From NCBI GenBank assembly GCA_030562195.1, contig CM060199.1, forward strand, positions 27,052,338-27,116,337: a stretch of DNA of 64,000 nt. The letters are read 5' to 3'. Below, one piece after another: positions 31,565 through 40,342 of the stretch (positions are counted from its first letter, which is position 1; the number at the start of each line of letters is the position of its first letter). The notes beneath the pieces were generated by a model. That model did no database searches. It saw only the letters and a program-made list of their open reading frames with translations, and had not been told where the DNA came from. This DNA is from Nipponacmea schrenckii (Eukaryota; Mollusca; Gastropoda; Lottiidae). A program made the translations under genes and the position numbers.

Positions 31565-33000
31565 GAAGGTTGGTGAAATTAATTTTAAATGTTTTTTTGA
31601 CTTTATTTTTTATTAGTGACCCCCACTAAATTTCCTGCCTAGATAATTAGTCCCGTAATTTAGATTGATAAGTTTAATTGGGGATTTTTAACAATGAAAA
31701 AATGGGCTTTATTTTATTTTTATTAGTTCACTTAATTCCCAACCTGGCATGTTTGTGGACCTCCTAGTTTGGTTTTATTCAAATAAGTTTTTGCTTACTC
31801 TCTTTATTTTCTTATTTAGATTAATCTTTAGGGTTAATTCCGGGGAAAAAGCCGATGAAATTTTTCCCCAAATAAAAACATTTAACCCATTTTTCTATAA
31901 AGTTCTTTCTTAGTTTTAATGTAGGACTGCCTTGGGGTCTTTGTTTTTGTAAAGGGGCAGCTTCAAGGGATTGGGGGGCCCAAAAACGCCTGAAACTCGT
32001 AGGCCTCAAGGGGTCTGATGTGAAAAACCCCCGGTTTTTCCATGTGAATTTAATTTAGTAAAATTTTGACCCATTCTTAGCTATCCGTCATCCAATCGTA
32101 GGAAAGCATAGCGTCATTGTTTTTTTTAATGGCCTTTTCTTCTTTCCTCCAAGTAAAAAATACGAAACCTTTTTCCTGGTAGAAAATATAAAAAAAGTTT
32201 AGATCGTAGAAGATTGTCTAAGAGTTTATCCAAAATTTTTAAAATCTGTTCGACGGTTTGGAGGCTAAAGCATGTTTTTATTTCCCATTAAAGATCCCAA
32301 GAGCTCCCTGGCGCGGACATTTTAAAAATTCGACTTTCATTTGCGGGAAAAAACTGAACGATCAAGATACGATTTTCCGGGGGAACGCCTTTTCTTGAGT
32401 TTAGAAAGTCTTTGGGGCTGTTGTTTCTCTCCAGTTTTCAATAGAAACTCGTAGTTCTTTCTTTAGATCTTGGAAGAGGCAAGGTTCATATTGAAGCCAC
32501 TTATTAAGTCTTTTCTGGGAAATTTCGTTACTCTTTTTGAAACCTTTTTTTTCCTCCCAAAATGAAGTTTTTTGAGGGGCCCAAAAAAAATTGGTGGGAG
32601 TGCGGTTTTCCATTTTTCAAGCTATCCAAATATTCAAACAAAAAAAGCCCAGATTCGGAAACATTAAAATTCTCAGGAATTGCTCGTAGCGTACCGGGGG
32701 AGTATTGAAAAATTAAAAAAAAATGTTCTTCATTTCATGAATTTTTATTTTTTTTTAGATTAATCAGCGGGTCCTTTGAAACATGTTAATTTTTTTAATG
32801 GTTTAATCTGTGCCCGATTTCCTAAAATTTTTGTTTCATATGCAAAAGCTGTGAATTTTAAGTCGTTTCGACTTGAGGGGCGTTGGAATTCACTGCTTCA
32901 TATCAAAAGGTTTCGATATCAGCGGGTCTTTCAAACCATATCCAGTTAATGTTTTCGTGCCTTTAAATCCAAAATGAAATTTTCCTCTAATCTTTTTTTA
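31565..33000. other. Degraded or low-quality stretch, no gene read
   Basis: Unusually many homopolymers of G, C, A and T (GGGGAAAAA, CCCCCGG, GGGGGGCCC) and no open frame with a domain. It lies upstream of the polymerase fragment, so missing polymerase sequence would be expected here, but I cannot read it. Confidence 0.4.
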
Positions 33001-33004
33001 TCCG

Positions 33005-33661
33005 TTGATGGACGCTTTGATCTATCTCCAAAAAAGTCTCCTATTAAAACGGATATTTCTTTACATACGTCCTAAAATGCTGGAATTTTATTATGATTTT
33101 TTGTGTTATTTCATCGACAGGAGTGACTTTGAACTTTGTCAGATGGATACCGACTCGTTATACTTCGCGATAACAGGCACTAAACTATTCGACGTAATAC
33201 GCCCGGAAAAATTGGAGGAATATAAAGCTAGGTTATTATCTCAGAGTGGAACTGATGATATTGATGCGCATTACAATTTCCTTCCGAGAACGTGTTGCGC
33301 ACGACATGCGCTGAGAGATAAAAGAACACCTGGTTTATTTAAGCTCGAAAGTTTCGGTTGCGAGATTATTTCCCTGAATTCAAAAAAATACGTCCTGCAA
33401 AAAGACGAAAATGACGCCACAAATTTTAAATTGAGTTCTAAAGGTTTAAACAAAACGCGCATCTCAAACCCTCTAAACGCGTTCCAAGAAGTGTTAGACA
33501 GTAAGGAAAGTCACTCTAACACCGTCTTCACATACGATCAAAGGCGAAATGGCATAACATATTTCTACTGTAAAAGAGAAGTGCAAGACGATGGGGTGTC
33601 AACAGAGCCACTAAACACGGAACTTTTCCCAGCAAAAATGAAAAGAAATGCGCTTTTTTAA
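33005..33661 (+). pseudogene. Virus-like element DNA polymerase B, C-terminal fragment
   Basis: About 218 residues, open from a TTG/ATG pair to a stop, but too short for the family (usually over 1000 residues). It has MLEFYYDFL followed by QMDTDSLYFA, the DTDS motif with catalytic aspartates of family B polymerases. PRTCC, KRTPGLFK, SKKYVL, SSKG and TYFYCKR follow in the order I know for polymerases of adintovirus/Polinton-like elements in invertebrates. The exonuclease and the upstream polymerase motifs are not readable. It is convergent with the small genes at 33771-34287. An ancient integrated copy, not functional as read. Confidence 0.65.
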
Positions 33662-33770
33662 CCATCACCTTTATTTTCAATAACTACATTGTCTGCATGC
33701 TATATTTATGAATAAATATTTTGCTTATTTTAGTATTTTAACCAGTTATTGTCATTAAACTTAAAATTAA

Positions 33771-33944
33771 CTATTCTTTTTTTTTTTCTATATATCCCGG
33801 AGAACAGTTCGGAGGCATCCATTGACGAATATCTTCATCACTCGATGAAGGCTTAGCATCGTCATCCTTTTCCACCATTTTATCTTTATCGCATTGAAAT
33901 GATAGTAACAATCTGTCGTATTCTTCCTTCCTCACGAGAACCAT
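33771..33944 (-). CDS. Small acidic protein of the virus-like element
   Basis: 57 residues from an ATG at 33944 (MVLVRKEEYDRLL...). The open frame runs further up to 34010, but only with a GTG and no good start. Acidic middle (KDDD, SSSDED), basic end. Small proteins with a start like MVLV.KE.YDRL sit beside the double-jelly-roll gene in related invertebrate elements. The function is unknown to me. It starts 22 bp after the stop of the basic protein, in the same direction. Confidence 0.45.
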   Translation of the reverse strand: MVLVRKEEYDRLLLSFQCDKDKMVEKDDDAKPSSSDEDIRQWMPPNCSPGYIEKKKE

Positions 33945-33966
33945 TTCTTTACTCGCTGATCTGCCA

Positions 33967-34287
33967 TCACTCGTCACGGTTGAGCAAAGGGTAGATGTAT
34001 TTGATCGCACGAGGTAAAAAATTCCTAATAGAAATTATTAATCTTCGAGTAATACCTCGAGATACGCTTCTATCGACGATTTTTCTGATCTGTCGTTTGT
34101 AATTAGAAAGTTTTTGTTTATAATGAGAACTCACTTTAACGACTCCCTGAAGAACGTTTAACAACACTTCACAAATAGAATCCATTTGCGCATCTGTCAT
34201 AGTTTTTTGCAGTGCGAGTCTTTGTTTATCTGATTTTGTTTCAGCGATCATCCTTAAAAAGGGCATTTGCCTTTCAATCTTCTTCAT
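33967..34287 (-). CDS. Small basic core-like protein of the virus-like element
   Basis: 106 residues from ATG at 34287. A helical N-terminal half (FLRMIAETKSDKQRLALQKT, ICEVLLNVLQGVV) and a very basic second half (KQKLSNYKRQIRKIVDRS) ending FLPRAIKY. Highly basic proteins of this length are found next to capsid genes in adintovirus/Polinton-like elements and may pack DNA; that role is inference. The ORF is intact. It lies between the capsid-like fragment and the small acidic protein, all on one strand. Confidence 0.5.
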   Translation of the reverse strand: MKKIERQMPFLRMIAETKSDKQRLALQKTMTDAQMDSICEVLLNVLQGVVKVSSHYKQKLSNYKRQIRKIVDRSVSRGITRRLIISIRNFLPRAIKYIYPLLNRDE

Positions 34288-34299
34288 GATGGAAGAAAA

Positions 34300-34960
34300 A
34301 CAATCGTGGCTTCTCCTGGGAATATTTTTGTTCGCAGTTGATATTTTTCGTCCGAGTGAGGGCTTAGACTGAAAGCGTTATCCCATATGAACGTAGACTG
34401 TCCTTTCCTATAGCCATAGTCTTCACCCCGGTTCTGTTAAACGGATATTTACTCGGTGTCACCGACAGGGCTTCGTTGTGACCCCATATAACTCCTGGAT
34501 TGACACACACTTTCGATACCTTTAGACTACACTTCTAGAACTAATTCATAATCCTGGTCCGTCTTATTAGCCATCAAATAAAAAGAAGGCTTCGATCTAT
34601 ATAACTTCACTTGAATATCCACTTGATTCAGTATGTATCTCTTTAATCTAAATAGATCGTTTCCGTACAGCGGACCCTCCATGTCGAATGAACGGCTAAG
34701 TTTACATAATTCGTGCCTCATGAATAGTCCGTTGTTTCCCTCTGCATATCCAGTGACGTCCATTTTCTCTTGCGTATCTTTAAAAAACATTTCCGATGTT
34801 AAACGAGAATTTTGTGTCGCCGCATCTGTTTCACTCAGAACTTGAAACATAGCGCGATAAGGGTAGTGAACGGTGCTGGAAGTAACCAGCTTACCTTGAA
34901 GTGAAACTTCGCATTGGGACCAAATGGCGTGATGCAAGAGATTCACCGGCGCAACAACAT
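34300..34960 (-). pseudogene. Double-jelly-roll capsid-like protein (F54H12.2 type), broken
   Basis: The frame from about 34960 to 34527 contains VSLQGKLV, YPYRA, SEMFFKDT, NNGLFMRHEL, DMEGPLYGNDLF and QVKLYRSKPSF. This order is that of the protein family often labelled 'F54H12.2-like' in animal genomes, whose fold is a double jelly roll related to major capsid proteins of Polinton/adintovirus elements. A stop at 34527 and at least one more frame change are followed by further family-like sequence down to about 34300. The N-terminus is missing: the sequence upstream switches directly to a retroelement protease. The break is described only; I give no repaired form. Confidence 0.6.
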
Positions 34961-35305
34961 CCTCAAACGTAAAAGTGACGAAATATGAACATCCTGTTGA
35001 ATGGGAACATACGTTCCATAAATCCTCAAGCACTTTAAATCAAAATATATCCTTACATTTTTTTCCGCTAAAAAATCCCTACCAAGTAACAAATTTCTAT
35101 TCATAGAAGAGACAACGTAAAATTTATGTTTAACATCCTTTTTCCAATTTTAAATTCAAATTCGGCACTGCCGCTAATTACCAATGCCTGTCCACTTACT
35201 GATCTTAATATTACATTTTCTTTCCTGAGTTTCGGCCTAAATTTTAAAGTATCATAAATACGTCGGTGCATTAAAGACACTTCTGCACCAGTGTCAATTA
35301 GTGTT
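34955..35305 (-). pseudogene. Ty3/Gypsy aspartic protease fragment
   Basis: Minus-strand reading starts TLIDTGAEVSLMHRRIYDTL, with the DTGA active-site motif of retropepsins. VSGQALVISG follows, and after a one-base frame change in the T5 run at 35139-35143 comes NLLLGRDFL, the second conserved protease block. The reading then continues towards 34955 with a TYVP..QD.HI pattern seen after the protease in Ty3/Gypsy elements. Sequence from the capsid-like gene begins at its end. Upstream it joins a duplicated piece of the other capsid gene. Confidence 0.6.
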
Positions 35306-35625
35306 TTCCTAATTTGATAAAACAGGTGCTCGGACTACCTGCCATGTTTATTGAAAAAGTCTTTTTATTTTTATAAGTCTTTTTATTTGTCACTTGCCAT
35401 GTGAAATTCTCCCCTGTGATTGTTATCGATCCAATCGTATTTCTTCTTAAAAATGCTATTTCAATTAGTGTTTTACTAATTTGATAAAACAGGTGCTCGG
35501 ACTACCTGCCATGTTTATTGAAAGAGTCTTTTTATTTGTCACTTGCCATGTGAAATTCTCCCCTGTGATTGTTATCGATCCAATCGTATTTCTTCTTAAA
35601 AATGCTATTTCAATATCTTTTTTCA
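35296..35625. repeat. Tandem duplication of about 165 bp over the end of a capsid-like gene
   Basis: 35296-35460 and 35461-35625 share CTAATTTGATAAAACAGGTGC through AAAAATGCTATTTCAAT. The first copy has a small extra TTTTTATAAGTCT insertion. Only the second copy belongs to the open capsid ORF. The first joins it to the protease fragment. Confidence 0.8.
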
Positions 35626-36433
35626 AACTACTAAGAAGTCTTGTTTCTACTTCGATTGTTGGGGTTATTACTGGCACGTATAATTGGATATCGGTTATTT
35701 CTAATTTAGCATTTGAATTGTTTTGTCCAAAAAATATTCTATCGTTATTTATTAATCTTTGAAGATGGATTTTGAAGGGTAGACCAATGTAAACTTTCCT
35801 GTGCTCAAGTAATCCAAAGAGGGGATATAAATTCCAGTTTATGTACGAACCCCAGCTATTTCTATCAATAGGTTTATTGTAAAATACAACCCCCTGTTTA
35901 TAACCTTCATTATTTTGAAATTTGGTTATATTGATCAAATTGTTAACACTAGTTCTAACTGCCGCCAGGTTGGCGTCTGCTTGTAAATTATCTTCTTGAG
36001 ATTGTATTTCCCCATCTCCCATGTCTGGCATCCAACCCGATGCCGTTGTATAATTTTTTGGATACAAAAGAGTTTTAAGCATTGTGTCAAACTCACCTGG
36101 GTGTTTGATTGTTTCAATTATATTTGAACCGGCTTCTAAAACCATTTCGCTAAATAAAGAGGGGAAGAAATTGTTCTCCAATGTTACCATCTGTTGGGGA
36201 AAACGATTTTGATTTAGGGCCCCGTCTTTAATTTTGAAATCACAGCGGAAGTAAGCATCGGAAAGAAGTAACGAATTGGACAACGAATTGATTTCAAGAG
36301 TGACCCTACCTCCGTCATTAATCTGAGATTTGGACCCAACAGTTGGAGATATAATAATGTAGTCTTCTTTTTTCTTATTGAATGTATATTCTATTGGTTC
36401 ATAAAGTTGAAAGATCGGATCGAGTTTTGCCAT
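35465..36433 (-). CDS. Double-jelly-roll capsid-like protein, second lineage, near-complete ORF
   Basis: 322 residues from a clear ATG at 36433. There are no Cys clusters and no signal peptide, and beta-rich sequence throughout. A motif of the type LENNFFPSLFSEMVLEAGS (about residue 86) resembles the 'inner strand' region of double-jelly-roll capsid-like proteins encoded by invertebrate virus-like transposons, and the end resembles ITGENFTWQVTNKK. It differs clearly from the F54H12.2-type protein at 34300-34960, so two capsid lineages lie within 2 kb. It is preceded on the same strand by a small gene at 36456-36731, 22 bp away. The final residues run into the duplicated segment, so the true C-terminus may differ. 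The assignment rests on pattern memory. Confidence 0.5.
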   Translation of the reverse strand: MAKLDPIFQLYEPIEYTFNKKKEDYIIISPTVGSKSQINDGGRVTLEINSLSNSLLLSDAYFRCDFKIKDGALNQNRFPQQMVTLENNFFPSLFSEMVLEAGSNIIETIKHPGEFDTMLKTLLYPKNYTTASGWMPDMGDGEIQSQEDNLQADANLAAVRTSVNNLINITKFQNNEGYKQGVVFYNKPIDRNSWGSYINWNLYPLFGLLEHRKVYIGLPFKIHLQRLINNDRIFFGQNNSNAKLEITDIQLYVPVITPTIEVETRLLSSLKKDIEIAFLRRNTIGSITITGENFTWQVTNKKTLSINMAGSPSTCFIKLVKH

Positions 36434-36455
36434 TTTTAATAAGAGGATTTAGGCT

Positions 36456-36731
36456 TTATCCCAACACCTTAAATCCTTGGCCTTGTTTCGCTTTTTGTCT
36501 AAGTTCTCTTATTTTGCGCAATTCATCTAATTCATTTTTTTGTTGGACAGATTTGCTAATTGAACTCGCTGCCTGCCCGACTGACGAGATCGCTTTAGCC
36601 CCCGAGGATATAAGGTCTTTGTTTCTAGTTACGAATGATGTAACCTTGGGTATGAGGGACATCAATCCAGAGAAGAACCCATCTCCAGTGTAATTGAACT
36701 TTTCCTTTTCATGCTTTAAAATCAATCCCAT
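36456..36731 (-). CDS. Small amphipathic protein upstream of the capsid-like gene
   Basis: 91 residues from ATG at 36731 (MGLILKHEKEKF). Gly/Phe-rich start (GDGFFSGLMSLIPKVTSF), a hydrophobic/Ser-Ala middle (SSGAKAISSVGQAASS), and a charged helix at the end. It could be a minor capsid or membrane-active protein by position and composition, but I do not recognise the family. It is 22 bp upstream of the capsid-like gene and shares its strand, an operon-like spacing typical of compact viral cassettes. Confidence 0.4.
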   Translation of the reverse strand: MGLILKHEKEKFNYTGDGFFSGLMSLIPKVTSFVTRNKDLISSGAKAISSVGQAASSISKSVQQKNELDELRKIRELRQKAKQGQGFKVLG

Positions 36732-36885
36732 ATTTTTAATAGAGTAGATTTGATAAAACAACAAAAGAATTTTATTATAAAATCAATATATACAAGTATA
36801 AATATATTCTATACATTAAACAATACATCATTATTAATAGTTCCTCATGTAATCAGTTACGGATGTTGATATAAGGTTGTGTTCA

Positions 36886-37022
36886 AATGCGCAGTCTCAG
36901 AGGAATGATATTCCTTTTCTATGTTTCAATGCGCAGTCTCAGAGGAACGATATTCCTCTTTTATGTTAATAAGCTACTTCAATGCGCAGTCTCGGAGGAA
37001 CGATATTCCTCTTTTATGTTAA
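36886..37022. repeat. Three tandem units of about 42-52 bp with a palindromic core
   Basis: AATGCGCAGTCTC...GAGGAACGATATTCCTC appears three times; the last two add TTTTATGTTAATAAG. The core GAGGAACGATATTCCTC is an imperfect palindrome. It sits just outside the capsid-like cassette. Confidence 0.75.
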
Positions 37023-37439
37023 TAAGATCACATGATACTGTATTATTGATTATTCAAAACATCTGGGCCACGTAACCTGAAAAATAAAATGGAGAATTTA
37101 TTATCAAATATTTTACACACAATCTTAGATTGTTTTGGTTAAGACTCACAAATATATTTAAAACGTTACTTATTCAGAATTATTCAGAAACCATTCGTTC
37201 TAGTTTTATAATCTTATTTCTGAGCAAATGCATTATTGACAAACTTAAAATAATTAAACTGTTAATATTAGATATAGATATTACATACCTGAATTGTCAA
37301 CTGTTAATCTCTTGTCCAGAATCTTCTTTCCTGTAGATTTGTTTTAAGCCCATGTTTGATTTTGGGTAAAATTGATAGAAATTTTGAAATCGGTAAATTT
37401 ATAATCCCTTTAACCATAGAATACGATTCAATTCATTTA

Positions 37440-37622
37440 AGGGGGTTGACAACCTTATCGTTCGAAGTGTATTTCAAGCAAGAAACGTATTAATTTTATA
37501 TCCATTCTATTTGGCATTAAAAGAAACTCATCTAGTAAAAATTTTAGCTCAATCGCTTCAGTAGTTCGTCTGATATCCGTCCGTGAAGATAATCTATTTA
37601 TAGAACAAAACGGGGTATTCCT
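37440..37622 (+). repeat. Dispersed repeat, inverted copy at 46443-46630
   Basis: Shares CTTATCGTTCGA, CTCAATCGCTTCAGTAGT and AATAATCTATTTATAGAACA-type stretches with the reverse complement of 46443-46630. Contains no ORF. Confidence 0.7.
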
Positions 37623-37639
37623 CTATGTAGACGTACAAA

Positions 37640-38980
37640 TTACGTTGTCAGTTGACATTTGTGATTACAACGTCATCGGCTAAATAAACATTCTCTACGT
37701 TTGCCGGTCAGTTATTGTTAATATCGGCACGCGAAGTAAGAGTTTGTGTATCGGGGGGAATCCAGAAGTCACGTGATGTCCCATAAATCATTACGTCACA
37801 TGTAAACAAAAAATTTTTTATGATTGGTGGGTGGAAGGGTTTTGACATGTGCTAATCCATTGTTTTAGCACTCCAATTATGTGGATATCGGTGCATATCG
37901 ATGCCTAAAAGGTGCTTAAAGATTTCTACAGCATGAAAGACAATCTTTTAACAACATGATCGTTAATTACGTAAGGTTTACATGTGTTTGCAAAATGTTG
38001 AAAAAAAATGCCATTTTTCCAAAAGCATATCTCGCTTACGATTTATCCGATTTTTACAAACTTTGGCTTCAACTAAAGCTTACGATGTCCTCTATAACTT
38101 TACGTTGGCTTTTTTTTTATAAAATGAATAGTTTTTTAAAAATTAAATTTTTCGTAAATGCACTCGCAAAATTTTGATTTCTATCAATATCTTCAAAACA
38201 AAACAAAATTTTCCAAAAAGCCAACGTAATTTTGTAGAAAATTTGTAAAAATTTTGCGGTAAAATTTTAACCCTTTTAAATAGCCATAGATTCAATTTTT
38301 AAATAGTAACGTTTTTTTCTTATGTTAACCTTTTCTTTTTGTAATTCAAAAAGAAAAAAACTTTATATTTTTTTGAATCGCCCCCTTCCATTGTATTTAA
38401 AAATATTTCAGTGGGTCCGAAAATAAGGGGGAAACATATTTTTTGTAAAATAGTTGATTGCGCCCCCGGCTTTTCTCTTTCCTTATGGTATTTTGTTAAT
38501 TCGAAAATTCAGATATCTTCCTTTTAAATCGCCCCATGACGCAACCAACGTGAAATATAATAAACCCCTTACGTTAGTAAAAAAGACTTCGAGCGGCTTT
38601 TCTTGATGTTTATTGTTAAAAGAATTTGAAATTATTTTATCAGAAACATGAGAACGGGAACAGAATTTATAACTGAATACCAGAAAATTTAGATTCACAG
38701 AATATTTTATTTTATTTTTAAAGAGAGGAAGATTTTCTCACCTTATATTTAGAAAAACCTGGGAAGTTTATTAGTAAGGTGAAAATTTCCCTTTAATCTG
38801 TTTTATTCCAAACTCACGTTTTTTTTAGGAATTAGACCTAAATTTTTATTTATATTTGCCCATGGGATAACCCAGGAAGTCGTAGTTAGAAAATTTTCAA
38901 TGTCCCCTGATCCAAATACCATTTTTAGGGGAGTTTATATTTATTAAAGACATTTTTTTGGTCTATTTATTCTAAAAAAG
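37640..38980. other. AT-rich DNA without recognised genes
   Basis: No supported coding sequence. CCAACGTAA / TTTACGTTGGC words recur at about 38098 and 38220 as an inverted pair. Long homopolymers are common. Confidence 0.35.
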
Positions 38981-38983
38981 GCA

Positions 38984-39058
38984 TAGAGTATTTAGATTTC
39001 CGGTAGACCGGAGTGGAGTATAACGAAATGGAGGGATGCCGGAAATCTAAATACTCTA
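38984..39058. mobile_element. 75-bp hairpin insertion with perfect 20-bp inverted repeats
   Basis: TAGAGTATTTAGATTTCCGG (38984-39003) and its exact reverse complement (39039-39058) flank a 35-base spacer. It lies in the reading frame at the end of the gag fragment, where the translated sequence loses similarity to gag. Fits a tiny MITE or a foldback scrap. Confidence 0.7.
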
Positions 39059-40041
39059 ATACTACTATTCCCAAAGGCCTAACCTCAATGATAGATTTAC
39101 GAAGTGATATTGGACCCTTATCAGAACATTTAACCTCAGTGGCAGCTAAAAGAGGTAAATCTGTTTTCACCAACATTGCTGTCCTTTTACTCATACCATG
39201 ATTACTAAAACATTTCTTTGAGAAATGGCCTATTTTTCCACATTTATAACACTCTGCATTTTTGGCTGGACATACGCTAGATTTATGCAGAACATACCCA
39301 CAGGCTCCACAGGGCTGTTTCCTATTTGTCATATTATATTCTGGTTTAATTCCTGCTGCAGAAACTGGATGTTCATTTTTTTCAGTTACACTTGTAGCTG
39401 CAGCTGCTACTGGAACTGGTGGTGGTAAGCCACTTTCTCCAAACACTGATGAATTTTGAATGGCCATTTCTGCCGTTTTGGCACACTGAATGGCTCTTTC
39501 CAAATCAAGATCTTCAACATCAGTCAATATTATCTGTTGTATTTGTCTATTATTAAGACCACTTACAAATCCTAAGCAGAATATTTCATTTTGATATTGA
39601 ACCGCATTGACAGCTTCGAATTTACATTCTTTAGTTAAACCACGCAATCGTTGGACATACTCATCTACCGTTTCTCCAGCATTCTGTTTGGTATTTACCA
39701 GACTAAAACGGGCCAAATGAATGTTCTTCTTCTTAACATAAACTTTATTCAACAGATTTATGGCTTCCTTATAAGTAGTCTTATCAGCAAATATTTTATA
39801 AATACTTGAAGAGACATGATTTGTTAAAAGATTCATTCTAAATTTTTCGAGGTTTTCTGCATTTATATTAGCGGGGGGAAATCTTTCTTTCCAAACGGGG
39901 CCTTCAGCCAATTTTTTTTCCTTTGGGGGGAAAAGGATTCCCTAAATGACTTGAAACCCAAACGGGTTCACCAATCATCCTGGGAAGCCACGTGGTTTGG
40001 TTCTGTATTAAACCGATCAGGACGTAACAATTTATCCATTG
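39059..40041 (-). pseudogene. Ty3/Gypsy gag with two zinc knuckles
   Basis: The likely start is ATG at 40041 (MDKLLRPDRFN), a common start for Ty3 gag in invertebrates. Frame changes near 39910-39990 break it, then a long open frame holds the capsid region (ARFSLVNTKQNAGETVDEYV, F..GL....I...I) and two CCHC knuckles: CGACGYVLHKSSVC and CYKCGKIGHFSKKC. Ala/Val-rich linker before the knuckles. The end is interrupted by a 75-bp hairpin. The protease that should follow is found 3.7 kb away on the same strand. Confidence 0.75.
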
Positions 40042-40109
40042 TAACTTCAAGACTCAAAGACTACAAGTATTTTGACAACAAGATTCCAATCTAGGCCTAG
40101 CCTACTTAT

Positions 40110-40191
40110 TAATTTTATTTGAATAAATTGATAGCAAACCCATAGAAGTCATATAAAACACCAAACCTAGGGTTTTATTCAAATAAAATTA
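40110..40191. mobile_element. 82-bp hairpin element
   Basis: TAATTTTATTTGAATAAA (40110-40127) and its exact reverse complement (40174-40191) surround 46 bases. Same general design as 38984-39058 but unrelated sequence. Confidence 0.6.
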
Positions 40192-40342
40192 CAGTTGGAA
40201 TCATAAACAAGAATAAACCGGAAACATGATATTATGCGGAAACGGAAATAAAGATTATTAGCGAAATCGAAAGTAAACTAAACATAAATGTATGGAAGCC
40301 TATTTGTGACTTAAAAATACATATCATATCACCAGCGGTATT

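Noticed and set aside
33005..33661. A functional viral polymerase gene
   Set aside because: Only the C-terminal fifth is present; the region upstream has no readable polymerase motifs.
36382..36693. Plus-strand open frame of 103 codons
   Set aside because: Shadow of the small gene at 36456-36731 and of the capsid-like start on the minus strand.
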